Below the pieces are notes generated by a model, which did not search any database, was not told where the DNA came from, and saw only the letters and a program-made list of their open reading frames with translations. Source: Metamycoplasma spumans ATCC 19526 (GTDB lineage Bacteria > Bacillota_I > Bacilli_A > Mycoplasmatales > Metamycoplasmataceae). From it: DNA of 52,472 nucleotides. This document shows positions 28,074 through 38,838 of the stretch, piece by piece. A program made the position numbers and the translations under genes. The stretch is from assembly GCA_000620005.1 (NCBI GenBank), contig JHVF01000005.1, positions 1 to 52,472 on the forward strand. The letters run 5' to 3'. Positions within the stretch are counted from its first letter, which is position 1. Each line of letters starts with the position of its first letter.

Positions 28074-28097
28074 AATAAGCATTTTGCTTATTTTTAT
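28074..28097 (+). terminator. hpt terminator
   Basis: AATAAGCA/TGCTTATT stem with a 3-base loop and TTTTATTTA tail, starting 4 bases after the hpt stop. Confidence 0.75.
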
Positions 28098-28139
28098 TTA
28101 CCCAATTTAGCTAATTATATTTTTTATTACATAAAAATA

Positions 28140-28145
28140 TATAAT
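28140..28145 (+). promoter_or_regulatory. -10 box (TATAAT) of the ecfA1-ecfA2-ecfT-ligA operon
   Basis: TATAAT ends 7 bases before the ecfA1 ATG; no Shine-Dalgarno. Fits a leaderless start. Confidence 0.45.
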
Positions 28146-28152
28146 TATTTAC

Positions 28153-28950
28153 ATGATTGAAATTAAAAAATTATCTTATAAATATCCTGGTGCAAAAAAG
28201 AATGCGCTAAATAAAATAGATTTAAAAATAGAAGAAGGGCAATATGTTGCCATTTTAGGTCATAACGGTTCGGGAAAAAGCACATTTTCAAAACTTTTAT
28301 CAGCTATTTATAAACCAACAAATGGAAAAATAATTATTGATGGTATAGAAATTAATTCAGAAAATCTGCCAGCAATTAGAAGAAAAATAGGAATAGTTTT
28401 CCAAAATCCAGATAATCAATTTATTGGTTCAACAGTTGAAGATGATATCGCTTTCGGTTTAGAAAATAAACAAATGACCTACGAAGAAATGAAAGAAATT
28501 ATCATTAAATATGCAACTGAAGTTGGAATGGGAGATAAACTAGATCGTGAACCACAAAATCTTTCTGGTGGCCAAAAACAAAGAGTAGCTATCGCTTCAA
28601 CTTTAGCATTAGATCCAAAAATCATCATTTTCGATGAAATAACTTCTATGTTAGACCCTAAGGGAAGAAATGATATTTATAAAATAATTCACAACTTACA
28701 CAAAACAACTAATAAAACACTAATATCAATAACCCATGATATGGATGAAGCTTTATTGGCAGATAAGTTAATTGTTTTTTCTGGCGGTCAAGTTATAGCT
28801 CAAGGTAAACCTATCGAAATACTTAATGATAAGAAAATTATCGAAATAGCAAAAATAGATTCTCCATTCATTTACAAATTAAGTGAACTGATTGATGGTA
28901 TTAATCCCACATATGATGCAGAGGAGTTAATTAAAGAATTATGCAAATAA
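28153..28950 (+). CDS. ecfA1: ECF transporter ATPase EcfA1
   Basis: 265 aa. Walker [10 protein letters not shown] (~37-45), Q-loop [20 protein letters not shown], signature [13 protein letters not shown], Walker [11 protein letters not shown], switch His in ITHDMDEA. One of two ATPases that power the shared energising module; S components encoded elsewhere give substrate specificity (vitamins, metals). The conserved D-x-x-x-M-L-D-P and the Q-helix typical of Ecf ATPases are present. Ends inside ecfA2 (10-base overlap). Confidence 0.93.
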   Translation: MIEIKKLSYKYPGAKKNALNKIDLKIEEGQYVAILGHNGSGKSTFSKLLSAIYKPTNGKIIIDGIEINSENLPAIRRKIGIVFQNPDNQFIGSTVEDDIAFGLENKQMTYEEMKEIIIKYATEVGMGDKLDREPQNLSGGQKQRVAIASTLALDPKIIIFDEITSMLDPKGRNDIYKIIHNLHKTTNKTLISITHDMDEALLADKLIVFSGGQVIAQGKPIEILNDKKIIEIAKIDSPFIYKLSELIDGINPTYDAEELIKELCK

Positions 28951-29963
28951 AATTAACAGACGTTTCTAAAGAATATAACAAAGGATTGCCCACCTATATA
29001 AAAGTTTTACACGATGTAAATGTCGAAATAAAGGAAGGCGAAGCAATATCTATAATTGGGCCAACAGGTTCTGGAAAAACAACATTAATAGAACACTTTA
29101 ACGCTTTGCTAATTCCTAATACTGGAAAAATAAATTTTAGTGGAGTGCCAATTTATAAAAAAATTTCTAAACCTAAAAAACCGTCATATAAAAACTTTAG
29201 TAATGAAGACGAATATAATAACGCATACAAACAATATCTAAACAATTTAAAAAATTGAAAAGATATTAATAGAAAAGAGAGAATTGAATTGGTTACAACA
29301 GATATTGAAATATCTAAAACCATCAAAAAAATTAAAAATATTAAATCTTTAAGAAAACAAGTTGGAGTAGTGTTTCAATTTGCAGAGTATCAATTATTTG
29401 AATCAACTATTGAAAAAGATATAATCTTCGGCCCAATGTCAATGGGCGTAAAAAAAGAACAAGCAAAGGAATTGGCTGCAAAATATATCGAAATGGTTGG
29501 ATTACCATTAGATTATCTTAAAAGAAGTCCTTTTGATTTATCTGGTGGTCAGAAAAGACGGGTTGCGTTGGCGGGAATTCTTGCAATGGAACCAAAATTT
29601 TTAGTTTTAGATGAACCCACAGCCGGACTAGATCCTCAAGGTGTAGAAGAAATGCTTCAATTATTTTACAATTTATACAAAAGTGGTAAAACAATAGTCA
29701 TTGTTACACATGATTTGGATAACGCTTTAAAATGAACTAATCGAACTCTTTTCATTAAAGATGGCACAGTAATGTGTGACGGAAATACATACGATATTTT
29801 AAGTAACGAAACATTATTAAAAGATAATGATTTAATCCCAACTCGTCTACTATCATTTGTTAATAGATTAGCAAAACTTGGTATTGATTTTGGAAAAGTT
29901 ATCAGCATTGAAGAATTGGCGGCCAAATTGAATCAATATTTAAAAAACAAGAAAGGCAAATAG
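28941..29963 (+). CDS. ecfA2: ECF transporter ATPase EcfA2 with ~55-aa insertion
   Basis: 340 aa, longer than the usual ~285. Walker [10 protein letters not shown] (~39-47) is followed, before the Q-loop [19 protein letters not shown], by an inserted Lys/Asn-rich stretch (~72-130; [20 protein letters not shown]...). Signature [13 protein letters not shown], Walker [22 protein letters not shown]. The insertion contains a UGA-Trp and lies on the helical side of the nucleotide-binding domain. Pairs with EcfA1 and docks on EcfT. Ends directly before ecfT with no gap. Confidence 0.92.
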
Positions 29964-30911
29964 ATGAATAATAAAACTATAATCGGTAAATATTTAAATC
30001 TAGATACGTTTGTTCATAAATTAGATCCTAGATTAAAATTTATGGCCAATATTTTATTAATAATTTTATTTTTTATAGCCGATCATTTTATAACACTTGG
30101 TATATTGGTTTTTTCAATAATGGTAATTTATGCGATAGCTACCAAATCAATAAAATCAGTATTTAAAAAATTAAGATTGCCTTTATACATTGCATTTTTT
30201 CTATTAATTGTTAATATGTTGACTGTCAAGGGGGCTATACCAACCGAATCTGGTGCTTTTATTCCAATTTCATCACAAACGAATGTCGACTCATATGTTT
30301 ATTATAGAGGTCAAACCATTGTTAACACAATATACTGAGCCCCATTTGGATATGAACAAACTTTTCAATTAACCAAATTTACAATTTACCGTACAATTTC
30401 AATTTTTATGAGAATTTATGGAGTAATTCTAACAACAACTATATTAACTGTGTCAACAAAGCCTGTGCTTTTGACAAGGGCAATTAACGATCTTTTATGA
30501 CCTTTAAAACTATTTAGAATACCAACAGAAATAATTACTATGATTATTTCTATCGCTTTAAGATTCATACCTACACTTTTAGAAGAATCAAGTAGAATTA
30601 TGAAAGCTCAATCAAGTCGTGGTGTTGATTACAAAAATGGTAATATTAAAGATAAGACCAAATCGTTTATTGTTTTAATTGTTCCACTATTCGTTTCATC
30701 TTTTACCAAGGCAAATGATTTAGCAGATGCAATGACCTCTCGTGGCTATGAACCTTACGCAAAGAGATCTCATTATCGCCAGCTATCACCTAACTGAAGA
30801 GACTTATTAGCGACAATTTTTATCATACTTGCAACCACAATGGTAATAGTATGTCAAATTGACTTGGTACCTCTACCAACATGATGAATAGCTACATTTC
30901 AAAGGGTTTAA
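29964..30911 (+). CDS. ecfT: ECF transporter transmembrane subunit EcfT
   Basis: 315 aa. Begins HKLDPRLKFMANILLII, typical of EcfT, with five to six membrane spans and an outer insertion (~88-125). The two coupling motifs, QSSRGVDY and MTSRGYEP (variants of Ala-Arg-Gly/Ser), bind the ATPase grooves. Many UGA-Trp codons. Starts right after the ecfA2 stop; ligA follows 3 bases later. Confidence 0.92.
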
Positions 30912-30914
30912 AAT

Positions 30915-32927
30915 ATGGAAAAATCAAAAGAAAAAATTAGGCAAGAGGTTTTTGAACTACAGAAAAAAATTAATAAATGAGATGAAGAATACTACGTTTT
31001 AGATAACCCTTCTGTGCCAGATTCTGTTTATGATATAGAATTTAACAAACTAAAAAAATTAGAAAATGAATACTCTCATTATTTTAGTTATGAAGAATTA
31101 AAAAAATCGCCTACACAAAATATAAATGGAAAATCTCTAGATATTTTTAATAAAGTAAAACACGATAAACCAATGTTGTCACTGAATAAAGCATATACGA
31201 TTGAAGAGATTGAAAAATTTATTAAAAATATAGAAAAAATTACTACTAAATACTCATTTTTTATTGAACCTAAAATTGATGGACTTTCTATATCTATAAA
31301 ATATTTAAACGGTAAGCTTGTTCAAGCCATTACCCGTGGTGATGGCCAAATAGGAGAAGATGTAACAAACAATATTAAACAAATAGCATCAATACCAAAG
31401 GAAATTGACTATAAAAAAAATATAGAAGTAAGAGGCGAAGTTTATTTATCAATTGATGACTTTAATAAATTAAATCAACAACTAGAAGAACAGAATAAGC
31501 CAAAACTTGCTAATCCAAGAAATGCAGCGGCAGGAACTTTAAGACAATTAAACCCTCAAATAGTAAAAGAAAGAAATTTATCTGCCTTTATATATTATGT
31601 CGTTGATTGTGAATATCATAATTTGGATACTATAGAAAACTCATTTCTATTTTTAAAAAAATTAGGTTTTCAAGTTACAAAAGAATCTAAGAAGATAAAT
31701 AATATTTCAGAAATTGAGCAATATATTAAACAATTCAATGATACAAAGCAACATTTAAATTATGAAACTGATGGAATTGTAATAAAACTTAACGAAGTCA
31801 AGTATTATGATGAATTAGGATATACATCAAAATTCCCACATTCGGCTATTGCTTTTAAATATGAACCAGACACTGCTATAACAACCTTAAAAAATATTTT
31901 TATTACTGTTGGCAGAACAGGTTTAGTAACTTACAACGCTTCATTAGAGCCAGTAGAATTATCAGGGTCAATGATATCTTTTGCAACTCTAAATAACTTT
32001 CAATACATTGAAGATCTAAATTTAAATATTGGTGACTTAGTATATATAAAAAAAGCTGGAGAAATTATACCTTGCGTAATTGGTTTAGCATCAGTTAAAA
32101 ATAAGGACTTTGATAAAAGATTTAATAAAATTACGCAATGTCCATTTTGCAATTCGTTATTAATCGATTCTGAAACTAGTTTAGAACAATATTGCATAAA
32201 TGAAAATTGTCCAGAAGTCAAAAGAAGAAAAATAGTTCATTTTGTTTCAAAAGATGGAATGGACATAATGACTATTGGAGAAAAAAATATTGACTTATTA
32301 CTAAATAATAATCTAATAAAAGATATAGTCGATATTTATAAATTAAAAGATAAAAAAGATGAATTATTAAAATTAGAGAGAATGGGCAGTAAGTCCGTCT
32401 TGAAAATACTAGACTCTATAGAAATTTCAAAGCAAAAAACTCTTGATAAGTTAATATTTGCGTTAGGTATTAAATTAATCGGGGCAAAAGTTGCGACATT
32501 TATTGCTTCAAAAGTAAGAATATTATCTAATTTTTTAAGTTTTGATTTCAATTCATTAATTGAGTATAACGAAATTGGTGAAAAAATAATATCATCACTT
32601 TTATCTTGAGTTAAAGAAGAAAAAAATATTAAACTAATCAACAACTTAATAGAGCTAGGCTTGAATTTAGAATATCAAGAAACAAAACAAAACAATAAAT
32701 TGAATAATTCAACATTTGTAATTACAGGAACATTATCAAAACCTAGATCATACTTTGAGAATTTAATTATTGCAAATGGCGGACAAATATCTTCATCAGT
32801 TTCTTCAAAAACTTCATATTTATTAGCAGGTCATGATTCTGGTTCTAAATTAGAAAAGGCAAACAAACTAAATATTAATATTATTGATGAAAATGAATTA
32901 TTACGTATGTTAGAAATTAATAAATAG
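30915..32927 (+). CDS. ligA: NAD-dependent DNA ligase
   Basis: 670 aa, full set of domains: Ia (~1-65), adenylation domain with FIEPKIDGLSISIK (Lys120 takes AMP), RGEVYLSIDDF, NPRNAAAGTLRQL; OB (EPVELSGSMISFATL); four-Cys zinc finger (CPFCN...YCINENCPE); HhH; C-terminal BRCT (~590-668, NNSTFVITGTLSKPRSYFEN). Seals nicks in replication and repair. Two UGA-Trp codons. Fourth gene of the ecf operon; the stop codon is part of the terminator and the last 11 bases overlap the convergent comEC. Confidence 0.95.
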
Positions 32928-34143
32928 TCGGGCTTGCTCGACTTTTTATTTTCAGCATAAATAATAAATTTAGATTAAGCACATAGCTTAAAAAACTTAT
33001 GTCAGGTATATTTACAATTATTTTTCCTTTGTCTAAATAATCAATAATAATATCAACTAAATAAAAATAGTAATAGCTAAGATAATTGGTTCAAAAGAAT
33101 ATCATTGAAAATATATATGATACACAAGCTACTGGAAAGAAAAATAATTGATAAACAAAAGCCAACAAGTTAAATTTATCACTAAAAGAAGATGTTATAA
33201 AAAACGAAGATAAGTATGCAAAAAACATAACCAAAATAGACTTAATTCAATTTCTTCTTATTCCTGATGTTAGCTTATTAATTATTAATATAACATAGGT
33301 AATGCCAAAAGACAAAATAAAAGAATAAGATAAAATAATAAAAGGATTAAAAAGCATAATTAAGATTGCACAAATAGTTAGTAAAGTAATCTTGTTAAAG
33401 AATTTATTAAAGAAATATTTATTAAAATAAATTAACATTAAAAATAAAAAAGCTCTTGTTGCACCAATCGTAAATCTAAGCAATAATAAATATGCAAAAA
33501 GCATAATAAGTATTGAAAATTCAGTAATTTTATTGACCACCTTTAGTTTATTTAAAATTCAATAAATTAATAAATATATCACTCCAAAATGAAATCCACT
33601 AATCGTGAAATAGTGAATAATGTTCATTTCTTTTAATTTAGTAATTAAGCTTGAATTTCTATAGTATTTATTAAGTAAAATAAGCATTAAATAATCTTGA
33701 ATAAGCTTATTTTTATTTAAAAATAAAGAATAATTTTGATTAACATAATAATCTATTTGATTAATTTTTATATTAGTTAATTCAAGAAAAACATTTTCAG
33801 ATAAATTAAATGAACTAACTTTTTTTATTAACGATATATCTCCAGATAGATTAATTGAATAATTATAAAATAAATTATATTTATCAATCTTTTCATAAAC
33901 AATCACTTTATATTTTTTAAAGTCAATAATAAAAGAATTGTTAAATATTTTCAAAATATTAAAATTGCCTTCAATGTGTTGATTCAAAAGAACGATATTT
34001 GACCTATATACAATATACATAATTAACACCACTGTTAAAAATAAAAATAAATAAAACAAGTAAAATCTAAATTTTAATAAATTAATAAATAAAATAACTG
34101 ATAAACAAATTAATGGTAAAACCAAGCTTGTTGTAAAAATCAT
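32917..34143 (-). CDS. comEC: DNA-uptake channel protein ComEC, short mycoplasmal form
   Basis: At least 408 aa, about ten membrane spans. The competence domain shows NIIHYFTISGFHFGVIYLLI (canonical ...ISG.H...) and RFTIGATRAFLFLMLIYFN. An OB-like outer part precedes it. There is no C-terminal beta-lactamase-like nuclease domain. Transports single-stranded DNA inward in competent bacteria. The ATG at 34143 is the first conventional start; the frame stays open further up and overlaps the comEA end without another ATG, so the true start is uncertain. UGA-Trp codons divide the frame. The 3' end overlaps ligA. Confidence 0.8.
32926..32949 (+). terminator. ligA terminator
   Basis: AGTCGGG/CTCGACT stem (one G-U pair), loop CTTG, then TTTTATTTT. 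The 5' arm begins in the TAG stop of ligA. Confidence 0.75.
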
Positions 34144-34190
34144 AACAATTGTTAGTATTACTGCAATAAAAGCGTAAAATAGTTCATATT

Positions 34191-34703
34191 CTATAAAATT
34201 ATGTTCTCTTTTAGTATCTTTATTGTTGCTTCGCCAACCCCATATATATTTTCTAAATCATCCCATGTTATTTTATTATTCCCTTTCTTTAAAAAATCGA
34301 AGATTATTATCGCAATATTTTTTTTAATTCCTAATGAAATTAAATCGTTTGCACTTTTAATATCTTTGATACTAATACGTTTATTTTTAAAAAACGGTAT
34401 ATATATTTTTTGCTTATTTTTCAATAAATCATGTAAATTAAAACCTGATAAATCAGCACCTGATTTTAATTTAGATAGTTTAATTAAGTCAAATAATACC
34501 GAATCTTTTTTAAGTTCATAATCACCTGGATACATAACTGCGCCATAAACATTAACAATAATGTATTCATTTTCTAACTCCTTTACAACCGTTTTATTAC
34601 TTTTAAAATAATTATTTATACCGATTGAAGTTAATATAATAATCGAAGAAGCTAAAAATGAAAATGTCATAAATAATATTCCTTTTTTCTTTTTCTTATC
34701 CAT
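34191..34703 (-). CDS. comEA: DNA-binding competence protein ComEA
   Basis: 170 aa. N-terminal basic stretch and one span (~9-29), then an SLBB-like domain (YIIVNVYGAVMYPGDYELKK) and a C-terminal helix-hairpin-helix (KITWDDLENIYGVGEATIKI). Outer DNA receptor that hands DNA to ComEC. The HhH is shorter than the doubled motif of Bacillus ComEA. No Shine-Dalgarno seen. Immediately upstream of comEC on the same strand. Confidence 0.85.
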   Translation of the reverse strand: MDKKKKKGILFMTFSFLASSIIILTSIGINNYFKSNKTVVKELENEYIIVNVYGAVMYPGDYELKKDSVLFDLIKLSKLKSGADLSGFNLHDLLKNKQKIYIPFFKNKRISIKDIKSANDLISLGIKKNIAIIIFDFLKKGNNKITWDDLENIYGVGEATIKILKENIIL

Positions 34704-34816
34704 ATTTTTATTTTTTCAAAATAAGCAAATTTTTAATTATTAACGAGAAAAATTTGAGAAAAAATGACGAAAAAATGACGAAAGTTTTTGCTTTATTTTT
34801 GCTAAAAATAAATAAA

Positions 34817-34838
34817 AAGCCAAGACGTTGCTTGGCTT
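34817..34838 (-). terminator. yebC terminator
   Basis: AAGCCAAG/CTTGGCTT stem with a 6-base loop; T-rich tail on the minus strand. Starts 13 bases after the yebC stop. Confidence 0.8.
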
Positions 34839-34850
34839 CGATATTTTGAA

Positions 34851-35591
34851 TTATTCTTGTTCAAAAAATGTAGCGTTATGTCACACTTCTTGAATATCTT
34901 CATCGTCTTCTAATAAATCAACAAATTCTTCGATTTGTTGGAATTTTTCTTTATCAACTTCAACTTCTGAGTTTGGAATATATGTTACTTCAGCTGTTGT
35001 ATAGTTTTCAATTTTAAATGTTTCATCTAATTCTTGTTTAACTTTTTGGAATTGCGAAGGCTCGGTTGTAATGATGAATAAACCATCTTCATTTTTAAAA
35101 TCTTCAGCACCAGCATCTAATACACTCATCATAACTTCTTCTTCAGAAGCTACTGTGTTTGGAAATTCAATCAAACCTTTTTGATCAAATACATATGGAA
35201 CTGAACCTTGTTTTCCAAGTTGTCCATTGTGTTTATTAAAATAGTGTTTAATATTTGAACTCAAACGATTGAAATTATCGGTTAAACAGCTTACTACAAA
35301 GTTAACTCCTCCATATGCTGTGCCTGAATATAAATATGATTGATAGTTAGCCGCTTCTTTTGAACCTCCAGCTACTTTTGAAATTGCTTTTTCAATATTT
35401 GCTTTTGGCATTGATTTAGCTTTTGCTTTAGCAATGGCTAGCTTTAATGCTGGGTTAGAATCTGGATCTGGACCACCTAAAGTTGCCGCTACAATAATTT
35501 CTTTAGAAAATTTTTGAAACATTTTACTTCTTTTGGCATCTTGTGCTGCTTTATGATGCTTTGTGGTTGCTCATTTTGAATGTCCTGACAT
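34851..35591 (-). CDS. yebC: YebC/TACO1-family protein
   Basis: 246 aa. Starts MSGHSKWATTKHHKAAQDAK (UGA-Trp at residue 7 hides this start), then FSKEIIVAATLGGPDPDSNPAL, NIEKAISKVAGG, YSGTAYGGVNFVVSCLTDN, all classical YebC. Acidic end (DLLEDDEDIQEV). Described as a transcription regulator in some bacteria and, more recently, as a ribosome-associated factor easing proline stalls, a role close to EF-P. AGGAG before ATG. Single-gene unit. Confidence 0.93.
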
Positions 35592-35674
35592 ATTATGCTC
35601 CTATTTATTATCATTTATTTAATAAATTAAGTTTATTATATCAAAAAAAGCAGTCTTTTTATGCCTAAATTTAA

Positions 35675-35680
35675 TATAAT
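35675..35680 (+). promoter_or_regulatory. -10 box (TATAAT) of holA
   Basis: TATAAT ends 7 bases before the ATG at 35688, supporting that start over the ATG at 35661, which would place the promoter inside the gene. No Shine-Dalgarno. Confidence 0.5.
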
Positions 35681-35687
35681 AAAGTGT

Positions 35688-36650
35688 ATGATTTTAATAA
35701 CTGGAAACGAAAATTATTTTATTAAAAAAGAAATTGAAAAAAATATTAAAGAAATTGAAAATAAAAATTCAATCAACCTGGAAATAATAACTTTCTATGA
35801 CAATGTAGATCTTGAACAATTATCTAATACTTTATTTGATAATGATATTTTTGGTAAACAAAAATTAATTATTATCAATAACCCAATATTTTTCAACTCT
35901 AAAAATAAATATAAAAAAGAAGAGGCTATTAAGTTTCAAAATTTAATAGTTGAAGGCGACATTTACAATCACATAATTATTAGCCAAGAAATACAAAAAT
36001 ATGATAAAACTTTTGTTGCATCCGATATTTTTAAAAAAATAAAGTCAGAATCTAAAGTAATCGAAGTTGAAAAAATAAATGACAAAGACATGTATAAATT
36101 TGTTAATTCACTAATTAAAGAAAGGGGTGCAACTATTGATGATTTAGCTTTAATTAAATTTGTTTCCTCAATGCCTAATGACCTTTTTTTAATTGAAAAA
36201 GAAATTGAAAAACTGCTTTTATTAAATAATTCAATAACCGAAAAAAATATTGATGACAACAATTTTTCAATGTCAAATAATATCGAATTTGCATTAAGTG
36301 ATGCCTTATTAAAATTTAATTCATCTGGCGATATTATAAAAAAAATTAATGAACAAATCTCATTTGGCCAAAGCAATTCACAAGTTATTGCTCAAATTAC
36401 TTCAATTATTTCACAAGCTAAAGACATTAATATACTTTTGAATCTAGGTCTCAATGCTCAGGCAATTTCAGATCAAATTTCAATGCACATTTATCGAGTA
36501 AAAATTTTTATTGATTTTATTAGAAAAATATCAGAAAATAAGCTTAATAATTTAATCAAAGTAATTGCTAAATATGACGAAGATTTAAAAAAGGGATTAA
36601 TTGAAGATAATAATGCCTTAAAATCGATTTTATTAGAAATAATCAAGTAG
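35688..36650 (+). CDS. holA: DNA polymerase III delta subunit
   Basis: 320 aa from the ATG at 35688 (329 aa from 35661). MILITGNENYFIKKEIEK is the typical start; LFDNDIFGKQKLIIINNP and the FVNSLIKERGATIDDLALIK stretch follow the clamp-loader delta pattern, with a collar-like C-terminal helical domain. No working ATP site, as expected for delta. It opens the sliding clamp. Diverged but same length and domain order as Firmicutes HolA. The next gene starts 6 bases later. Confidence 0.85.
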   Translation: MILITGNENYFIKKEIEKNIKEIENKNSINLEIITFYDNVDLEQLSNTLFDNDIFGKQKLIIINNPIFFNSKNKYKKEEAIKFQNLIVEGDIYNHIIISQEIQKYDKTFVASDIFKKIKSESKVIEVEKINDKDMYKFVNSLIKERGATIDDLALIKFVSSMPNDLFLIEKEIEKLLLLNNSITEKNIDDNNFSMSNNIEFALSDALLKFNSSGDIIKKINEQISFGQSNSQVIAQITSIISQAKDINILLNLGLNAQAISDQISMHIYRVKIFIDFIRKISENKLNNLIKVIAKYDEDLKKGLIEDNNALKSILLEIIK

Positions 36651-36656
36651 GTTTAT

Positions 36657-38174
36657 ATGAAAATGAATAAAAAAAGAATAGTATTATACGAATTAAACAC
36701 TGACACATTTTTAGACACAAAAGCTTCGGGATATGGAGATTTTAGTGGAATATTAAAGAAATTAAACTATTTCAAGTATTTGAATGTTCAATATATCGCT
36801 ATTCCTGATATTTTATTGCAATATCAAAATAAATTTCAATTAGAAGAAGTTAAAAACCGTAATGGTTCATTTACTGAGTTTATTAATTGTGTCAATGAAT
36901 TTAAAAAAGAAAATATCAATATTACACCAATCATAGATTTAGCAAATATTAAACAAACCTATATAAATCTAAATAATATGTATGATTTATACAATTTAAA
37001 AAATAACAATCCAAACAAGAAAAAATTAACCGAATTAGATACATATTTATTAAACGATAATAAAATAAATATCAACCTAGGTGAGTTAACTAAATTTGTT
37101 CAATATTTCACGTTTGTTATTAATTTTTATAACCAAACAAAAGTCAATTCGATTATCTTAACAAACTATGAATTTTTGTTAAAAAACAACAATTTATCAG
37201 ACAAAAATACATTCAGATTCTTGCAAGATATCTATAAAATTGTCAAACGTGAAAATGTTAATATTGAGATTATTTTAAAATCAGGTGACGTTTCAAAGGA
37301 TCTATATGAAAGAATGCTTAACTTAGAAGATCCTTGCTTTGATTATTTATATTTAACACATTTATCTTTAATTAATCTAAATACAGAATTAAAAAGAGCA
37401 AAATTGCAACCTTTATTATTTAAAAACTTTTTTAGTTTATACAAGCCTTTTTTAAATGATAAACGCGTGATTTTATCATTTTCATCTGACCAAATTGGAA
37501 GAATTAACTCACGTTGGGGTGATGAATTAGAATATTCACAAGAAGCCATAAAATCATTCTTTTTGTTTTTATATTCGGCTAAAAATTCAATCGGAATTTT
37601 TTATGGTGATGAACTTGGCTCTTTAAGGGCAAAAATCAGAAAAGATTACAATTTTTCTAATGATAATTTCAATGAAGAAAAAAGATTTTATGAGTCAAAA
37701 AACATATCTCAAGAAGATTATTTTTTAGCCCAATCATTTCAAAATAAAATAACAGCAATTACATACATGGCATGAAATGATAAATTAAACGCTGGGGCAA
37801 CTGATGTAATTAAGGGAAAATTTAATCTACCGTTAAAATATGAAAAATACAATGTTGAAAGTGAACTAAAAACCAATTCAAGTTCATTAAGATTTATAAA
37901 TAATTTAAATAGATTAATATTTAACTCCGGCTATTCAGAAATGTTAAATCTTTCAAAAATTTCATTTTATAGTAATAGCAATGGAATTGCAAAAATTATT
38001 CATAAAATTGATAATAAAAAAATCATATTTTTAATCAATCTATCAAATCAACATCAATATATTAATTTAAAAGGCGAATATTCAATTTTAGAGTCAACTT
38101 ACTATAATAAATTTTATTCATCAATACCTAGTGAATTATCCCCTTTTGAAAGTTTAATATTAGTTAAAGAATAA
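36657..38174 (+). CDS. GH13 (alpha-amylase/oligoglucosidase)-like protein without catalytic residues
   Basis: 505 aa. The barrel outline is clear: GYGDFSGILKKLNYFKYLNV (~25-44, compare GDL.GI..KL.YL..LGV), INLGELTKFVQYF, SDQIGRINSRWGDE, and GIFYGDELG (compare IYQGEE.G), with a C-terminal beta domain. All four conserved regions are altered: region I DxxxNH reads DLANIK (94-99); region II GFRxD reads NSIILT (164-169), removing the nucleophile; region III lacks the acid Glu (~208); region IV NHD reads SSD (276-278). One UGA-Trp. It probably no longer hydrolyses sugar and may bind glycan or a protein. It is co-transcribed with holA. Confidence 0.75.
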
Positions 38175-38256
38175 AAAATAATTATCACATTTTAATTGTT
38201 ATATATAAAGTTTAAAACTTTAATATATAATTTTTAATAATTATGAAAGGATAACC

Positions 38257-38838
38257 ATGAAAGAACTTATTAATTATGAAACAAACGATACAATTGTTCA
38301 ATCCCCATCTTCTTCACAAGGATCAGGAATAACAAACATTATTGTTTATGTATTATTAGGAGTTGTTTTAGCTTTTGTTATTGGATATATGATATGAAAA
38401 ATCATTAAAAACAAAGTTAAAAAACAAAAATTAGCTAAATTAGAAGCAATCAAAGCAAATGAAGTGTTAGATTCTTATTATGAATACATTTTAAGCTTCC
38501 GAGAAGTTATTTTATACACTCAAAATGAACTAAAAGATTTTGAAGTAAGTATTGGTAAGATATCAATGGGACAAATTAAAAACGGCGCTAAAAAATTACT
38601 TTTTAAATTAATTAGCAGAGATGACTTTGCATCTTCTTTTGTTAATAACGAACAGTACAAAACCTTCGTTGAACATGCCGAATTAATTAACATTACTCCA
38701 TGTAATTTATGAGAGAAAAAAATTCCTGAAACTTTAGAATATTTTAAACAACAATATGATTTGGTTCCAGCTGGAGAAAAAAGAGAAAACTACTTAGAAT
38801 TAGTTAAAAAATCAATTCAGGAAAAATTCTATGCCTAA
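38257..38838 (+). CDS. Hypothetical membrane-anchored protein, 193 aa
   Basis: A Ser/Gln-rich outer start (VQSPSSSQGSG) precedes one span (~29-49), then a basic stop-transfer (KIIKNKVKKQK) and a cytoplasmic helical domain of ~135 aa. Shine-Dalgarno AAAGGA. Two UGA-Trp codons. The last 8 bases overlap the pgsA start, so translation is coupled and a role at the membrane with PgsA is possible. Not recognised. Confidence 0.78.

Noticed and set aside
34740-34800. Short direct repeat AAAAATGACGAAA near 34765-34790
   Set aside because: Two adjacent AATGACG copies in A-rich sequence; too short and low in complexity to mean an element.
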